A stretch of 64,000 nucleotides of DNA, from assembly GCF_003208175.1 (NCBI RefSeq), contig NZ_QKMR01000011.1, positions 62,001 through 126,000 of the forward strand. The letters run 5' to 3'. Below, piece by piece: positions 1 through 6,690 of this stretch. The stretch is from Ruminiclostridium sufflavum DSM 19573. GTDB taxonomy: Bacteria > Bacillota > Clostridia > Acetivibrionales > DSM-1351. Every line of letters begins with the position of its first letter. The first letter of the stretch is position 1. The notes under the pieces were generated by a model. The model was not told the DNA's origin. It worked only from the letters and a program-made list of their open reading frames with translations, and made no database searches. A program made the translations under genes and the position numbers.

Positions 1-305
1 ATATTGTAGCATTCCAATATCTGGGGGGTGTCTTTTATTTTTGACAGAAAAGCATTGGATATATCCCTGTTATGAGGGGATAAGGTTATAAAAGTAAATG
101 CTGTAACCTCATACCCTAACATTTTTTCATCAACAATCGCAGCAAATTTTTTAATTGCTCCTATTTCTTTAAGACGCTTTGTGCGGCTTAAACATGCAGA
201 GGGGGAAAGACCTACTTTTTCAGCCAGATCCTTGTTGGATATTGAAGAATCAGACTGCAACAGGTCTATCAGCTGTTTATCAAGCTCATCAAAAGTCACG
301 GACAT
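1..305 (-). CDS. Lrp/AsnC-family transcriptional regulator, 3' part outside window
   Basis: Reading the minus strand from the ATG at 305-303 gives an open frame of 101 codons that runs off the window edge. It begins MSVTFDELDKQLIDLLQSD and has an N-terminal winged helix-turn-helix of the Lrp type (about residues 5-55, with ISNKDLAEKVGLSPSACLSR as the recognition part). The start of the RAM ligand-binding domain follows (GYEVTAFTFITL). Full-length members are about 150-160 residues, so roughly the last third is missing. A GGAGG ribosome-binding site sits 9 bases before the start. Lrp proteins are DNA-binding octamers that sense amino acids. The gene lies downstream of, and co-directional with, an O-acetylhomoserine sulfhydrylase, so a link to sulfur amino acid control is possible but not shown. 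The family call is secure; the ligand is unknown. Confidence 0.9.
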   Translation of the reverse strand, partial: MSVTFDELDKQLIDLLQSDSSISNKDLAEKVGLSPSACLSRTKRLKEIGAIKKFAAIVDEKMLGYEVTAFTFITLSPHNRDISNAFLSKIKDTPQILECYN

Positions 306-311
306 TCAAGC

Positions 312-462
312 TAACCTCCTATGCCGGATATCGGCACAAAATAATTTATCAAACTATACCGGCGGAAAACCTCTGCTTCGCAGAGAACCGGTGTTTTTCC
401 CGCCTTGTCCACATTCCTTATGGGTAACCTCCATGCCGGTTATGGGCACAATAAATAATGAA
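312..462 (-). repeat. Duplicated ribosome-binding-site leader module
   Basis: Two near-identical stretches, 312-349 and 425-462, read on the minus strand as TGCCG-loop-CGGCA followed by (TA)GGAGGTTA. The inner copy is the ribosome-binding site of the Lrp gene. The outer copy stands before a 21-codon open frame. A third relative lies at about 30399-30430 in front of the response regulator gene. Between the two copies is a perfect small hairpin, CTCTGC/GCAGAG at 371-385, nested in an outer ACCGG/CCGGT pairing. Confidence 0.6.
349..414 (-). CDS. Possible 21-residue leader peptide upstream of the Lrp gene
   Basis: An ATG at 414-412 opens 21 codons ending in TGA at 351-349, giving a basic peptide that starts MWTRREKHRF. 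AAGGA touches the start directly, and a GGAGG in a copy of the Lrp leader motif lies 13 bases upstream. No homologue is recognised. The spacing of either ribosome site is poor, and a 21-codon frame can arise by chance. It is listed because of the duplicated leader around it. Confidence 0.18.
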   Translation of the reverse strand: MWTRREKHRFSAKQRFSAGIV

Positions 463-485
463 GGCAACGCGGAGGCATTAATTGC

Positions 486-566
486 AAAGTCAATTACTAT
501 CAGCTAAAAACGAGGATATCTCCAAGGAGTGCATCGTTTGACATAGGCCGATAATAATTGACTTTA
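486..566. repeat. Dispersed inverted-repeat element, copy A
   Basis: AAAGTCAATTACTATCAGC at the left end and GGCCGATAATAATTGACTTTA at the right end are inverted copies of the same arm. The interior is short and unlike the long-form copies. It sits 15 bases past the stop codon of the sulfhydrylase gene, where a terminator would be expected, so it may act as one in the transcript. Confidence 0.7.
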
Positions 567-581
567 GCTGGCTTTTGGTTA

Positions 582-1850
582 TCAGTCCTCAAGCGCCTGA
601 CGTATATCATCAATTATATCGTCGGTATTTTCAATACCGACAGAAAATCTTATAAGACCCGGCTCGATTCCTGCCTGAATCAGCTGCTTGTCTGTCATTT
701 GCCTGTGTGTTGAGCTGGCGGGATGGAGAACGGCAGTTCTGCAGTCGGCAACGTGTACTACTATTGCAGCAAGCTTCAGCTTGTCCATAAACTTAACGGC
801 AGCTTCTCTGCCTCCGCTGATCTGGAAGGAAATGACACCGCTGCAGCCATTGGGAAGATATTTCTTGGCTAAAGCATGATAATTATCATTTTCCAGCATC
901 GGGTAGCTGACAGAGATTATTTTGCCGCTTTCCGACAGGAAACGGGCCACCTTTTCCGCATTGCGGCAATGGCGTTCCATTCTCAGATGTAAGGTTTCCA
1001 AGCCTAAATTTAAAAGAAATGCACTGCTTGCAGTCATAGCAGCTCCGTAGTCTCTCATAAGCTGAACTCTGGCTTTTGTAATATAGGCTGCCTTCCCGCA
1101 GTCTCTTGTATAAACAATGCCGTGGTATGATTGGTCAGGCTCGCACAAGCCGGGAAAGTTTCCGTTTTCCCAATTGAAGTTGCCTGAATCCACGATTACT
1201 CCGCCTACACAAACGGCGTGTCCGTCCATGTATTTGGTGGTGGAATGGATTACAATGTCCGCACCGTGTTCAATAGGTCTCAGTAAAATAGGGGTGGCAA
1301 AGGTATTGTCAATAATCAGGGGGACATTATTTTTATGAGCTATACCGGCAAATTTTTCTATATCAAGGATGCTTATTTTTGGATTTGCAATAGATTCACC
1401 AAACAATGCTTTTGTGTTTGGCTTAAAAGCCTTTTGGATTTCTTCTTCGGAGCAGTCCTGATCAATAAACGTAATGCTTATTCCCATTTCTCTGAACCTT
1501 TTATCCATAAGGTTAAAGGTGCCCCCGTATATTGCAGATGAAGATACTATGTGGTCTCCTGCTTTGCATATATTCAGAAGTGAAATCATCGAAGCTGCCT
1601 GTCCGGAGGAGGTACAAAGAGCTCCAACTCCGCCCTCCAATGCCGCTATTTTATTTTCAACACATTCAACAGTAGGATTGCTGATTCTGGAATACATATG
1701 CCCCGGAGCAGTTAAGTCGAACAATTGAGCAACATGCTCGGTTGAGTCGTATTTATAGGTTGTGCTTTGATAAATTGGGAGGACACGCGGCTCTCCGTTT
1801 CCCGGCTTATATCCTTCCTGCAAGCACTTGGTTTCAATTTTCCATGACAT
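582..1850 (-). CDS. metY: O-acetylhomoserine aminocarboxypropyltransferase (sulfhydrylase)
   Basis: This PLP-dependent Cys/Met-metabolism enzyme makes homocysteine from O-acetylhomoserine and sulfide in the cytoplasm. The 422-residue length is normal for the family. Recognisable parts are MYSRISNPT near residue 52 (Tyr53 and Arg55 contact the phosphate of PLP in the neighbouring subunit), IIDNTFATP with Asp181, and HSTTKYMDGH with Lys206 as the Schiff-base lysine. AAAGGATG about 10 bases before the ATG serves as the ribosome site. Short or whole copies of the dispersed repeat flank the gene on both sides. The family also includes cystathionine gamma-synthase and methionine gamma-lyase. The DNTFATP motif and overall length favour the sulfhydrylase, but the substrate is inferred. 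An Lrp-type regulator lies downstream on the same strand. No S-box, T-box or similar leader was seen. Confidence 0.88.
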   Translation of the reverse strand: MSWKIETKCLQEGYKPGNGEPRVLPIYQSTTYKYDSTEHVAQLFDLTAPGHMYSRISNPTVECVENKIAALEGGVGALCTSSGQAASMISLLNICKAGDHIVSSSAIYGGTFNLMDKRFREMGISITFIDQDCSEEEIQKAFKPNTKALFGESIANPKISILDIEKFAGIAHKNNVPLIIDNTFATPILLRPIEHGADIVIHSTTKYMDGHAVCVGGVIVDSGNFNWENGNFPGLCEPDQSYHGIVYTRDCGKAAYITKARVQLMRDYGAAMTASSAFLLNLGLETLHLRMERHCRNAEKVARFLSESGKIISVSYPMLENDNYHALAKKYLPNGCSGVISFQISGGREAAVKFMDKLKLAAIVVHVADCRTAVLHPASSTHRQMTDKQLIQAGIEPGLIRFSVGIENTDDIIDDIRQALED

Positions 1851-1877
1851 TTCTAAATCATCCTTTCAATTCATATA

Positions 1878-1920
1878 TTAAGTCGATTACTATTGGCTGT
1901 AAAACAGTAATTAATTTTAG
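1878..1920. repeat. Dispersed element, minimal copy B
   Basis: ATTAAGTCGATTACTATTGG at the left and CAGTAATTAATTTTAG at the right form a shortened, mutated version of the inverted-repeat element. Both arms are present but the interior is almost absent. It begins 28 bases upstream of the sulfhydrylase start, so it would lie in the 5' leader or promoter. Confidence 0.5.
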
Positions 1921-2035
1921 TTAAATTCAATTTCATGATATACTAAAAATACAAAATTGTATACTATATTTTTGGTAATTTGAGAAATATTATTTTATAT
2001 ATTTTTAAATTTTACAGATTGGTATTCAGAGCTTG

Positions 2036-2171
2036 CCTGACTAAAGTCAGTTCCTGACTAAAGTCAGTTCCTGACTAAAGTCAATTCCTGACTAAAGTCA
2101 GTTCCTGACTAAAGTCAATTCCTGACTAAAGTCAATTCCTGACTAAAGTCAATTCCTGACTAAAGTCAGTT
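2036..2171. repeat. Eight perfect-length tandem copies of a 17-bp unit
   Basis: Eight head-to-tail units of CCTGACTAAAGTCARTT fill exactly 136 bases. The only variation is A or G at one position (order G,G,A,G,A,A,A,G). Each unit holds TGACT-AA-AGTCA, an inverted repeat, and the CTAAAGTCARTT part equals the terminus of the dispersed element. The eighth unit runs without a break into element copy C. The array lies 186 bases upstream of the sulfhydrylase start. It is not a CRISPR array: there are no spacers and the unit is too short. Confidence 0.95.
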
Positions 2172-2267
2172 ACGGTTCAAGCCTTCGCGACAATATATCG
2201 TCTTTTAAGGAAAATTAAGCTTTTAGGCTGATTTTAAACGCAGTTTGGGTTTGATAAAAATTTATGG
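2161..2267 (-). repeat. Dispersed element, long-form copy C
   Basis: Read on the minus strand this matches copies J, L and M: an AAACTGCGTTTAAAATCAGC block, AAAAGCTTAATT, a GACGATAT/ATCGTC hairpin, GAAGGCTTGAACCGTAA and the terminus CTGACTTTA. The far end (the CTATCGGC arm) cannot be recognised. The near terminus is shared with the last unit of the 17-bp array. Confidence 0.75.
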
Positions 2268-2324
2268 CAGAATTGCCGTATGTACATGAAGCACAGATAT
2301 GCTATGTTTAAAGGCTGAACTAAA

Positions 2325-2357
2325 AGTTCCGGGACTGGCTGATACAATCCCGGAACT
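2325..2357 (-). terminator. Terminator of the pyrophosphatase gene
   Basis: A perfect 10-bp stem, AGTTCCGGGA/TCCCGGAACT, with a 13-base loop is followed on the minus strand by TTTTAG. It lies 61 bases beyond the stop codon of the H+-pyrophosphatase. Confidence 0.75.
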
Positions 2358-2418
2358 CCTTTGCTTTTCATAGATAAATATATCAATTAACTTTGAAGCT
2401 CTTTTATAATTTGAACCA

Positions 2419-4686
2419 TTATGAATTTATATCCTGAATTTTTTTTGATTTATTAAAGCCGCCCTTCTTAGAGTACATGATGGCTCCAACTATCAAGACC
2501 GCACAAATTGCCAAAGCAATAATCATTCCGGGATCAGTGCTCTTGTACTGTATCAGGACAGGAGCCGCCAGCAGGGAAACAAGGTTTATAACCTTTATCA
2601 TGGGATTGAGAGCAGGGCCTGCGGTATCCTTCAGGGGGTCGCCTACAGTGTCGCCGACAACGGCGGCCTTGTGGCAATCAGAACCCTTTCCGCCATGATT
2701 GCCGTCCTCAATGGTTTTCTTTGCGTTGTCCCAAGCTCCTCCTGAGGTTGCCATAAATACGGCTAACAGCTGGCCGGAAACAATAACTCCTCCGAGCAAG
2801 CCTCCCAATGCCTCAACTCCAAGTAATATACCCACTAATAAAGGAGCCAGAACGGAAATTACAGCCAAGGGCAGCAGCTCTCTCTGGGCAGCAACCGTAC
2901 ATATATCAACTGCGTTCTGGTAATCCGGCTTAACCTTGCCTTCAAGCAGCCCCGGAACCTTGAATTGTCTGCGCACTTCATTCACAATCAAAGAAGCGGC
3001 TCTTGTTACCGAATTGATAATCAGAGAAGAGAACAGCCACGGAATACATGCGCCGATCAGCATACCGACAAAAACAACCGGGCTTGAAATTCTGATACCT
3101 GTATCAAAAATTGTTTCGCTGGCACCCATTCCCACCTGAATCTTTGTAACATCAGTCAGGAAGGAGCCGAATAATGAAACGGCAGCTATTACGGCAGAAC
3201 CGATAGCAACACCCTTGGTAATGGCCTTGGTCGTGTTTCCGGTTGCATCGAGGCTGTCAAGAACCTTTCTGGAGGCCTTGTCAAGACCAGACAGCTCGGC
3301 AATTCCGTTTGCATTATCGGCAATAGGCCCGAAGGAGTCCATTGCTACGTTATTGCCGGTAAGAGTCAACATACCGATGCCTGTCATCGCCACACCGTAT
3401 AATACATAGTGAACATCCTGCCCCCAATAAATAAGTATTGAGCTCATAATAGTGACAGCTATTACTAAAGTCTGCCATACGGCACTTTCATAGCCTTCTG
3501 CAATTCCGCGCAGAATCAGGGTTGCCGAGCCGGATTTCGAGGATGCCGCAATATCCTTAACAGGTCTGTATTTTGTATCTGTAAAATGCTTTGTAACCTC
3601 GTCCAGAGCCACAGCAAGCAAAATACCAACTGCAACCGACAGGAAGGCTCTCCATTCATTCATATAGAAGGCTGCCAAAAGTGCAAATGAGCCCAGACTT
3701 ATGGCAGCTGAGGTATAGAAGCCTTTGTTTATGGAATTCAGCGCGTCACTTTTTTTAGAATCCTTGACAAGATATGTACCTATGATTGAAGAAAACACGC
3801 CGATGCCTCTAACCAGAAGAGGGAATATAATCCATTTCAGCTGGCCTGTTGCTGCATACAGGGAAAGTCCCAATATTAAGCCTGATACAATTGTAACCTC
3901 ATAGGATTCGAATATATCGGCTGCCATTCCAGCACAGTCGCCTACATTGTCACCCACTAAGTCAGCAATAACGGCAGCATTTCTCGGATCATCCTCGGGA
4001 ATCCCTGCCTCAACCTTTCCAACCAAATCGGCACCTACATCGGCAGCCTTTGTATATATGCCTCCGCCCACTCTCATAAACAAAGCCAATAAGGTTCCTC
4101 CGAAGCCAAAACCCAATAAAGCATCAGGAGCTGCCACTCCCAATACTATAAATATAACGGTTCCTCCAAGCAGCCCCAGTCCGTCTGTAAGCATACCTGT
4201 AATAGTTCCTGTGCGGTAGGCGATTTTTAATGCCTCACCGAAACTTCTTCTTGATGCGGAAGCTACACGAACATTACCTTCAACAGCCATTCTCATTCCG
4301 AATTGACCTACAAGAAGTGAAAAACCGGCACCCATAATAAATGCAATTGCTCTGGCAAGACCAATAATAAGCTTTACATTGCTTTCGCTAAAGTTTGAAA
4401 ATCTTTCCATGGCTTCATCGCTTGGCGGAACAATGTAAACTGAGAAGAATAATAAAATAGTGAGTACAGCAATAAGGGGAAGAATTGATTTTAACTGACG
4501 GTGTAAATAAGCATCTGCACCGCCCTTAATTGAACCCCACACTTCCTGCATTTTCTGCGTTCCCTTGTCAAACTTCAATACCTGACTGCGGAGCAGCAAG
4601 GCATAAGCCAATCCTAAAAAAGCGATTGCAAGAACACACCATATTCCAACAATTTCAAACGTTGTGGCATTACTAAGACTAAACAT
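2419..4686 (-). CDS. hppA: Membrane-bound proton-translocating pyrophosphatase, K+-independent type
   Basis: This integral membrane pump hydrolyses pyrophosphate and exports H+ (some relatives export Na+). The 755 residues contain some 15-16 hydrophobic segments. The pyrophosphate-binding signature DVGADLVGKVE is at residues 216-226 and a second acidic motif, DNVGDCAGMAAD, at 246-257. The sequence GNTTKAIT at 483-490 places Lys at 487 and Thr at 490, where K+-dependent enzymes have Ala and Ala; this Lys is the known mark of the K+-independent subfamily. The start at 4686 has AAGGA ahead of it. A dispersed repeat copy (D) begins 38 bases upstream of the start and a terminator follows the gene. 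It appears to be a single-gene unit. The pump may recover energy from pyrophosphate made by biosynthesis in this fermenter; that role is inferred. Confidence 0.95.
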   Translation of the reverse strand: MFSLSNATTFEIVGIWCVLAIAFLGLAYALLLRSQVLKFDKGTQKMQEVWGSIKGGADAYLHRQLKSILPLIAVLTILLFFSVYIVPPSDEAMERFSNFSESNVKLIIGLARAIAFIMGAGFSLLVGQFGMRMAVEGNVRVASASRRSFGEALKIAYRTGTITGMLTDGLGLLGGTVIFIVLGVAAPDALLGFGFGGTLLALFMRVGGGIYTKAADVGADLVGKVEAGIPEDDPRNAAVIADLVGDNVGDCAGMAADIFESYEVTIVSGLILGLSLYAATGQLKWIIFPLLVRGIGVFSSIIGTYLVKDSKKSDALNSINKGFYTSAAISLGSFALLAAFYMNEWRAFLSVAVGILLAVALDEVTKHFTDTKYRPVKDIAASSKSGSATLILRGIAEGYESAVWQTLVIAVTIMSSILIYWGQDVHYVLYGVAMTGIGMLTLTGNNVAMDSFGPIADNANGIAELSGLDKASRKVLDSLDATGNTTKAITKGVAIGSAVIAAVSLFGSFLTDVTKIQVGMGASETIFDTGIRISSPVVFVGMLIGACIPWLFSSLIINSVTRAASLIVNEVRRQFKVPGLLEGKVKPDYQNAVDICTVAAQRELLPLAVISVLAPLLVGILLGVEALGGLLGGVIVSGQLLAVFMATSGGAWDNAKKTIEDGNHGGKGSDCHKAAVVGDTVGDPLKDTAGPALNPMIKVINLVSLLAAPVLIQYKSTDPGMIIALAICAVLIVGAIMYSKKGGFNKSKKIQDINS

Positions 4687-4724
4687 TCTTTAACACGTCC
4701 TTTCCTTGTATTTGCTTGGCAGAA

Positions 4725-4794
4725 TAAAGTCAATTACTATTGACTAAATAAACGATATAGATATCGTCGCGAAGGCTCGAACCGTAATTGACTC
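4725..4794 (+). repeat. Dispersed element, copy D
   Basis: TAAAGTCAATTACTATTG at the left end, the ACGATATAGATATCGTCGCG hairpin core, then GAAGGCTCGAACCGTAATTGACT at the right end. It lies in the upstream region of the pyrophosphatase gene, so a promoter for that gene must be inside or next to it. Confidence 0.85.
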
Positions 4795-5043
4795 AGTAAA
4801 AATATAAGTATTCTTTAATTATTCTATAAAATTAAAAATAATCCTTTTTAATATGCATTTTATTCTATAAAATAGCAATTATTGTATATATGTAATCGGC
4901 AAAAAAGGTAAGCATGGGCAGGAAAAAGACGGAAGCCTTGTCCGGCTATTTTTTCTTCAGACAGTCGGGAGGTAAATTTGAATATTGTTCTAGATTGACC
5001 AATACTAGGGTTAATATTTCTTGCTATTTAGGGAAAGGTAAAG
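4795..5043. other. AT-rich spacer without recognised genes
   Basis: No convincing open frame was found. A small GCC/GGC hairpin followed by a T-rich run at about 4934-4956 could be a weak plus-strand terminator, but nothing upstream needs one. Confidence 0.4.
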
Positions 5044-5175
5044 AAAGTCAATTACTATCGGCTGAAAGCCTCCTGAAGTACAAACCCTAAAAACTAAACC
5101 GTTGAAACCTTCAAATAAATGCTTGAAAGCATATGTTCGCATGGAAGGCAAAGGTTTCAACCGTAATTGACTTTA
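5044..5175 (+). repeat. Dispersed element, long copy E with different interior
   Basis: AAAGTCAATTACTATCGGC opens the copy and CAACCGTAATTGACTTTA closes it, so both ends match the family. The interior is unlike copies C, J, L and M. It carries its own 11-bp stem, GTTGAAACCTT/AAGGTTTCAAC. Ends are conserved while the middle is replaced, which is how mobile miniature elements or modular repeats behave. Confidence 0.85.
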
Positions 5176-5333
5176 TGAAAAAAACAGGTACATATTAAAA
5201 ATTATAATAGCTGTAAGAATTTTATAAGGAATATTAAACCTTACATGCTTTCTGATATATTTACTTTTAGGCAATATAATGATAAAATTGTGTAGTACAT
5301 TTAATCCACGAATGAAGAGAATGGTGGTATATA

Positions 5334-5489
5334 ATGGAAAATAAAAATGTTATGCTTAATAAAGAAGTGGAATTGCTTAAAAATGAACTCTATTATTTAT
5401 TAGAAAATGAGCCATGGGCAAAACATGATATTCTCATATTAAGTAAACGTTTGGATAGTCTTATTTTGGAGTTTTACAATTTTGACTAA
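5334..5489 (+). CDS. Spo0E-like sporulation regulatory peptide
   Basis: This 51-residue frame (MENKNVMLNK..., ATG at 5334, TAA at 5487-5489) carries the hallmark LSKRLDSLILEFY, which matches the SxxLD pattern of Spo0E-like aspartyl-phosphate phosphatases. The protein is a predicted helix-turn-helix hairpin of the usual size (about 50-60 residues). The family removes phosphate from Spo0A~P and so delays sporulation; that function is family knowledge. GGTGG lies about 8 bases before the start. The 3' end overlaps the stop of an opposing small gene by 4 bases. It is short and easily missed by gene finders. Confidence 0.8.
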   Translation: MENKNVMLNKEVELLKNELYYLLENEPWAKHDILILSKRLDSLILEFYNFD

Positions 5490-5719
5490 TGTGTATTATT
5501 TATCTCTGTGCATTCACTTAATAAATTTTCAACAGCTGTTTTCTGTGTGCCGTCATTTATTTTATGAAAATTATTAAGCATGTAGTTTATCTTAGTTTGA
5601 GTATGGCTTTTAAAGGTGCTTATATCTATTTCCTTCTCGTTGTATTTTTGTAATAAAATTGAAAGCAATAAAAATGAACATTCAAATAATTCATCTCTAT
5701 CATAAAAATTTAATATCAT
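5486..5719 (-). CDS. Small protein of unknown function
   Basis: The chosen start is the ATG at 5719, which has GGAGAG 5 bases upstream and gives 77 residues starting MILNFYDRDELFECSFLLLS. A TTG six codons earlier keeps the frame open but lies over the ribosome site. The sequence looks mostly helical with a hydrophobic stretch (CSFLLLSILLQ), no signal peptide and no recognised motif. It is convergent with the Spo0E-like gene, with a 4-base overlap of the coding ends. I do not recognise the family. Confidence 0.6.
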   Translation of the reverse strand: MILNFYDRDELFECSFLLLSILLQKYNEKEIDISTFKSHTQTKINYMLNNFHKINDGTQKTAVENLLSECTEINNTH

Positions 5720-5880
5720 TTTATCTCTCCAATTCAATTTATATTGATATATAAAAAATACAATGAAATTAAAGTTATGTCAATTATTTCCTTGAAATAT
5801 AATCTTTTAACATTCATTATTTTTGATATAATTTTATAGACAGCTTATTAAATCCTATAATTTAATGAAGGTGAAAAATT

Positions 5881-6408
5881 ATGCTAGATATAAATATAGA
5901 GGATGATACATTATATATTAAAAGTATAAATAAAAACAGCATCGGGAATATTTATTCCATATACAGGAATACATATGACTTCAGCTTTGCTACAGGTATT
6001 TTTGACTTGATAAATTATGACCAATTTTCACATCAGCTTTCTAAGTTTATTACAAGGCAGGAGGCCTTTTTCCTTGATATCTGTTTTAAAGCATCCGGTG
6101 AAGCAATAGGCTTTGTTAAAGGCTCAATTATCCAAGACGAAAAAATAGGCTGGATTAATTCCCTGGCTATAAATAAACTGTACCAAAGAAACGGATATGG
6201 ACAAAAAGTAATGGAGCTGCTGGAAAAATATTTAGAGCAGCATTTTAATATTACAAGAAATTATCTGTCAGTACATAAAAATAACAGTGCGGGAATTAAA
6301 TTCTGGAGTACCTGCGGATATGAAGAATGCTTTAATTTATCAGATATATGTCCGGATAAGTCAAATCAGCTGATACGGTTCATGTACAAGGATTGCAGCT
6401 TAATATAA
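5881..6408 (+). CDS. GNAT-family N-acetyltransferase
   Basis: The 175-residue protein has the GNAT core. Beta-4 and motif A appear as WINSLAINKLYQRNGYG (about residues 91-107), with QRNGYG at 102-107 as the pyrophosphate-binding loop for acetyl-CoA. A motif B-like stretch follows, SVHKNNSAGIKFWSTCGYEE (about 129-149), typical of family C-termini. AAGGTG is 6 bases before the start. It is a monocistronic gene in front of the c-di-AMP leader. The substrate cannot be told from sequence; peptide N-termini, small amines or antibiotics are all possible. Confidence 0.85.
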   Translation: MLDINIEDDTLYIKSINKNSIGNIYSIYRNTYDFSFATGIFDLINYDQFSHQLSKFITRQEAFFLDICFKASGEAIGFVKGSIIQDEKIGWINSLAINKLYQRNGYGQKVMELLEKYLEQHFNITRNYLSVHKNNSAGIKFWSTCGYEECFNLSDICPDKSNQLIRFMYKDCSLI

Positions 6409-6561
6409 GGCCTGTTTAAATTATTTGCTTTGATGCGTAAAGCAACCATAAATACCAAATAAAATGGCTGCATTTCAAAAATATTACCAAAAAATTGCGT
6501 GATTATTACGAAAAGTTTGACAATCTGTTACAAAATGAATATAATGGTTATGTAATATAAA

Positions 6562-6676
6562 AATAGCTGAATCCCCGTTGAAGGGGTACGGAGGAACCAA
6601 GAAATTGGGGTGAATCTATGAAAATAGTAGGGCTGTCCTATTGCCCGAGCCCGGCAGCTAACTTCGGAAGCGTCTA
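6562..6676 (+). promoter_or_regulatory. ydaO-type c-di-AMP riboswitch
   Basis: The conserved blocks appear in the right order: ACGGAGGAACCAA, TTGGGGTGAATC, an AGGGC/GCCC pairing, then GCCCGAGCCCGGCAGCTAAC and TTCGGAAGCGT. They sit immediately before the ribosome site of an SH3-NlpC/P60 gene, the classical target of this riboswitch. It is known as a genetic OFF switch when c-di-AMP is bound. No clear intrinsic terminator hairpin lies between the aptamer and the start, so control may be through access to the GGAGG at 6681. Confidence 0.9.
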
Positions 6677-6690
6677 TATAGGAGGAACTG

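Noticed and set aside
179-507. Plus-strand open frames of 82 and 108 codons
   Set aside because: They lie opposite the Lrp gene and its leader, where family motifs are clear on the minus strand.
2036-2171. CRISPR array or replication iterons
   Set aside because: There are no spacers between the 17-bp units, and no rep gene, dnaA gene or origin-like cluster nearby.
3947-4219. Plus-strand 90-codon frame opposite the pyrophosphatase
   Set aside because: A Pro/Ser/Thr-rich shadow of the pyrophosphatase codons with no ribosome site.
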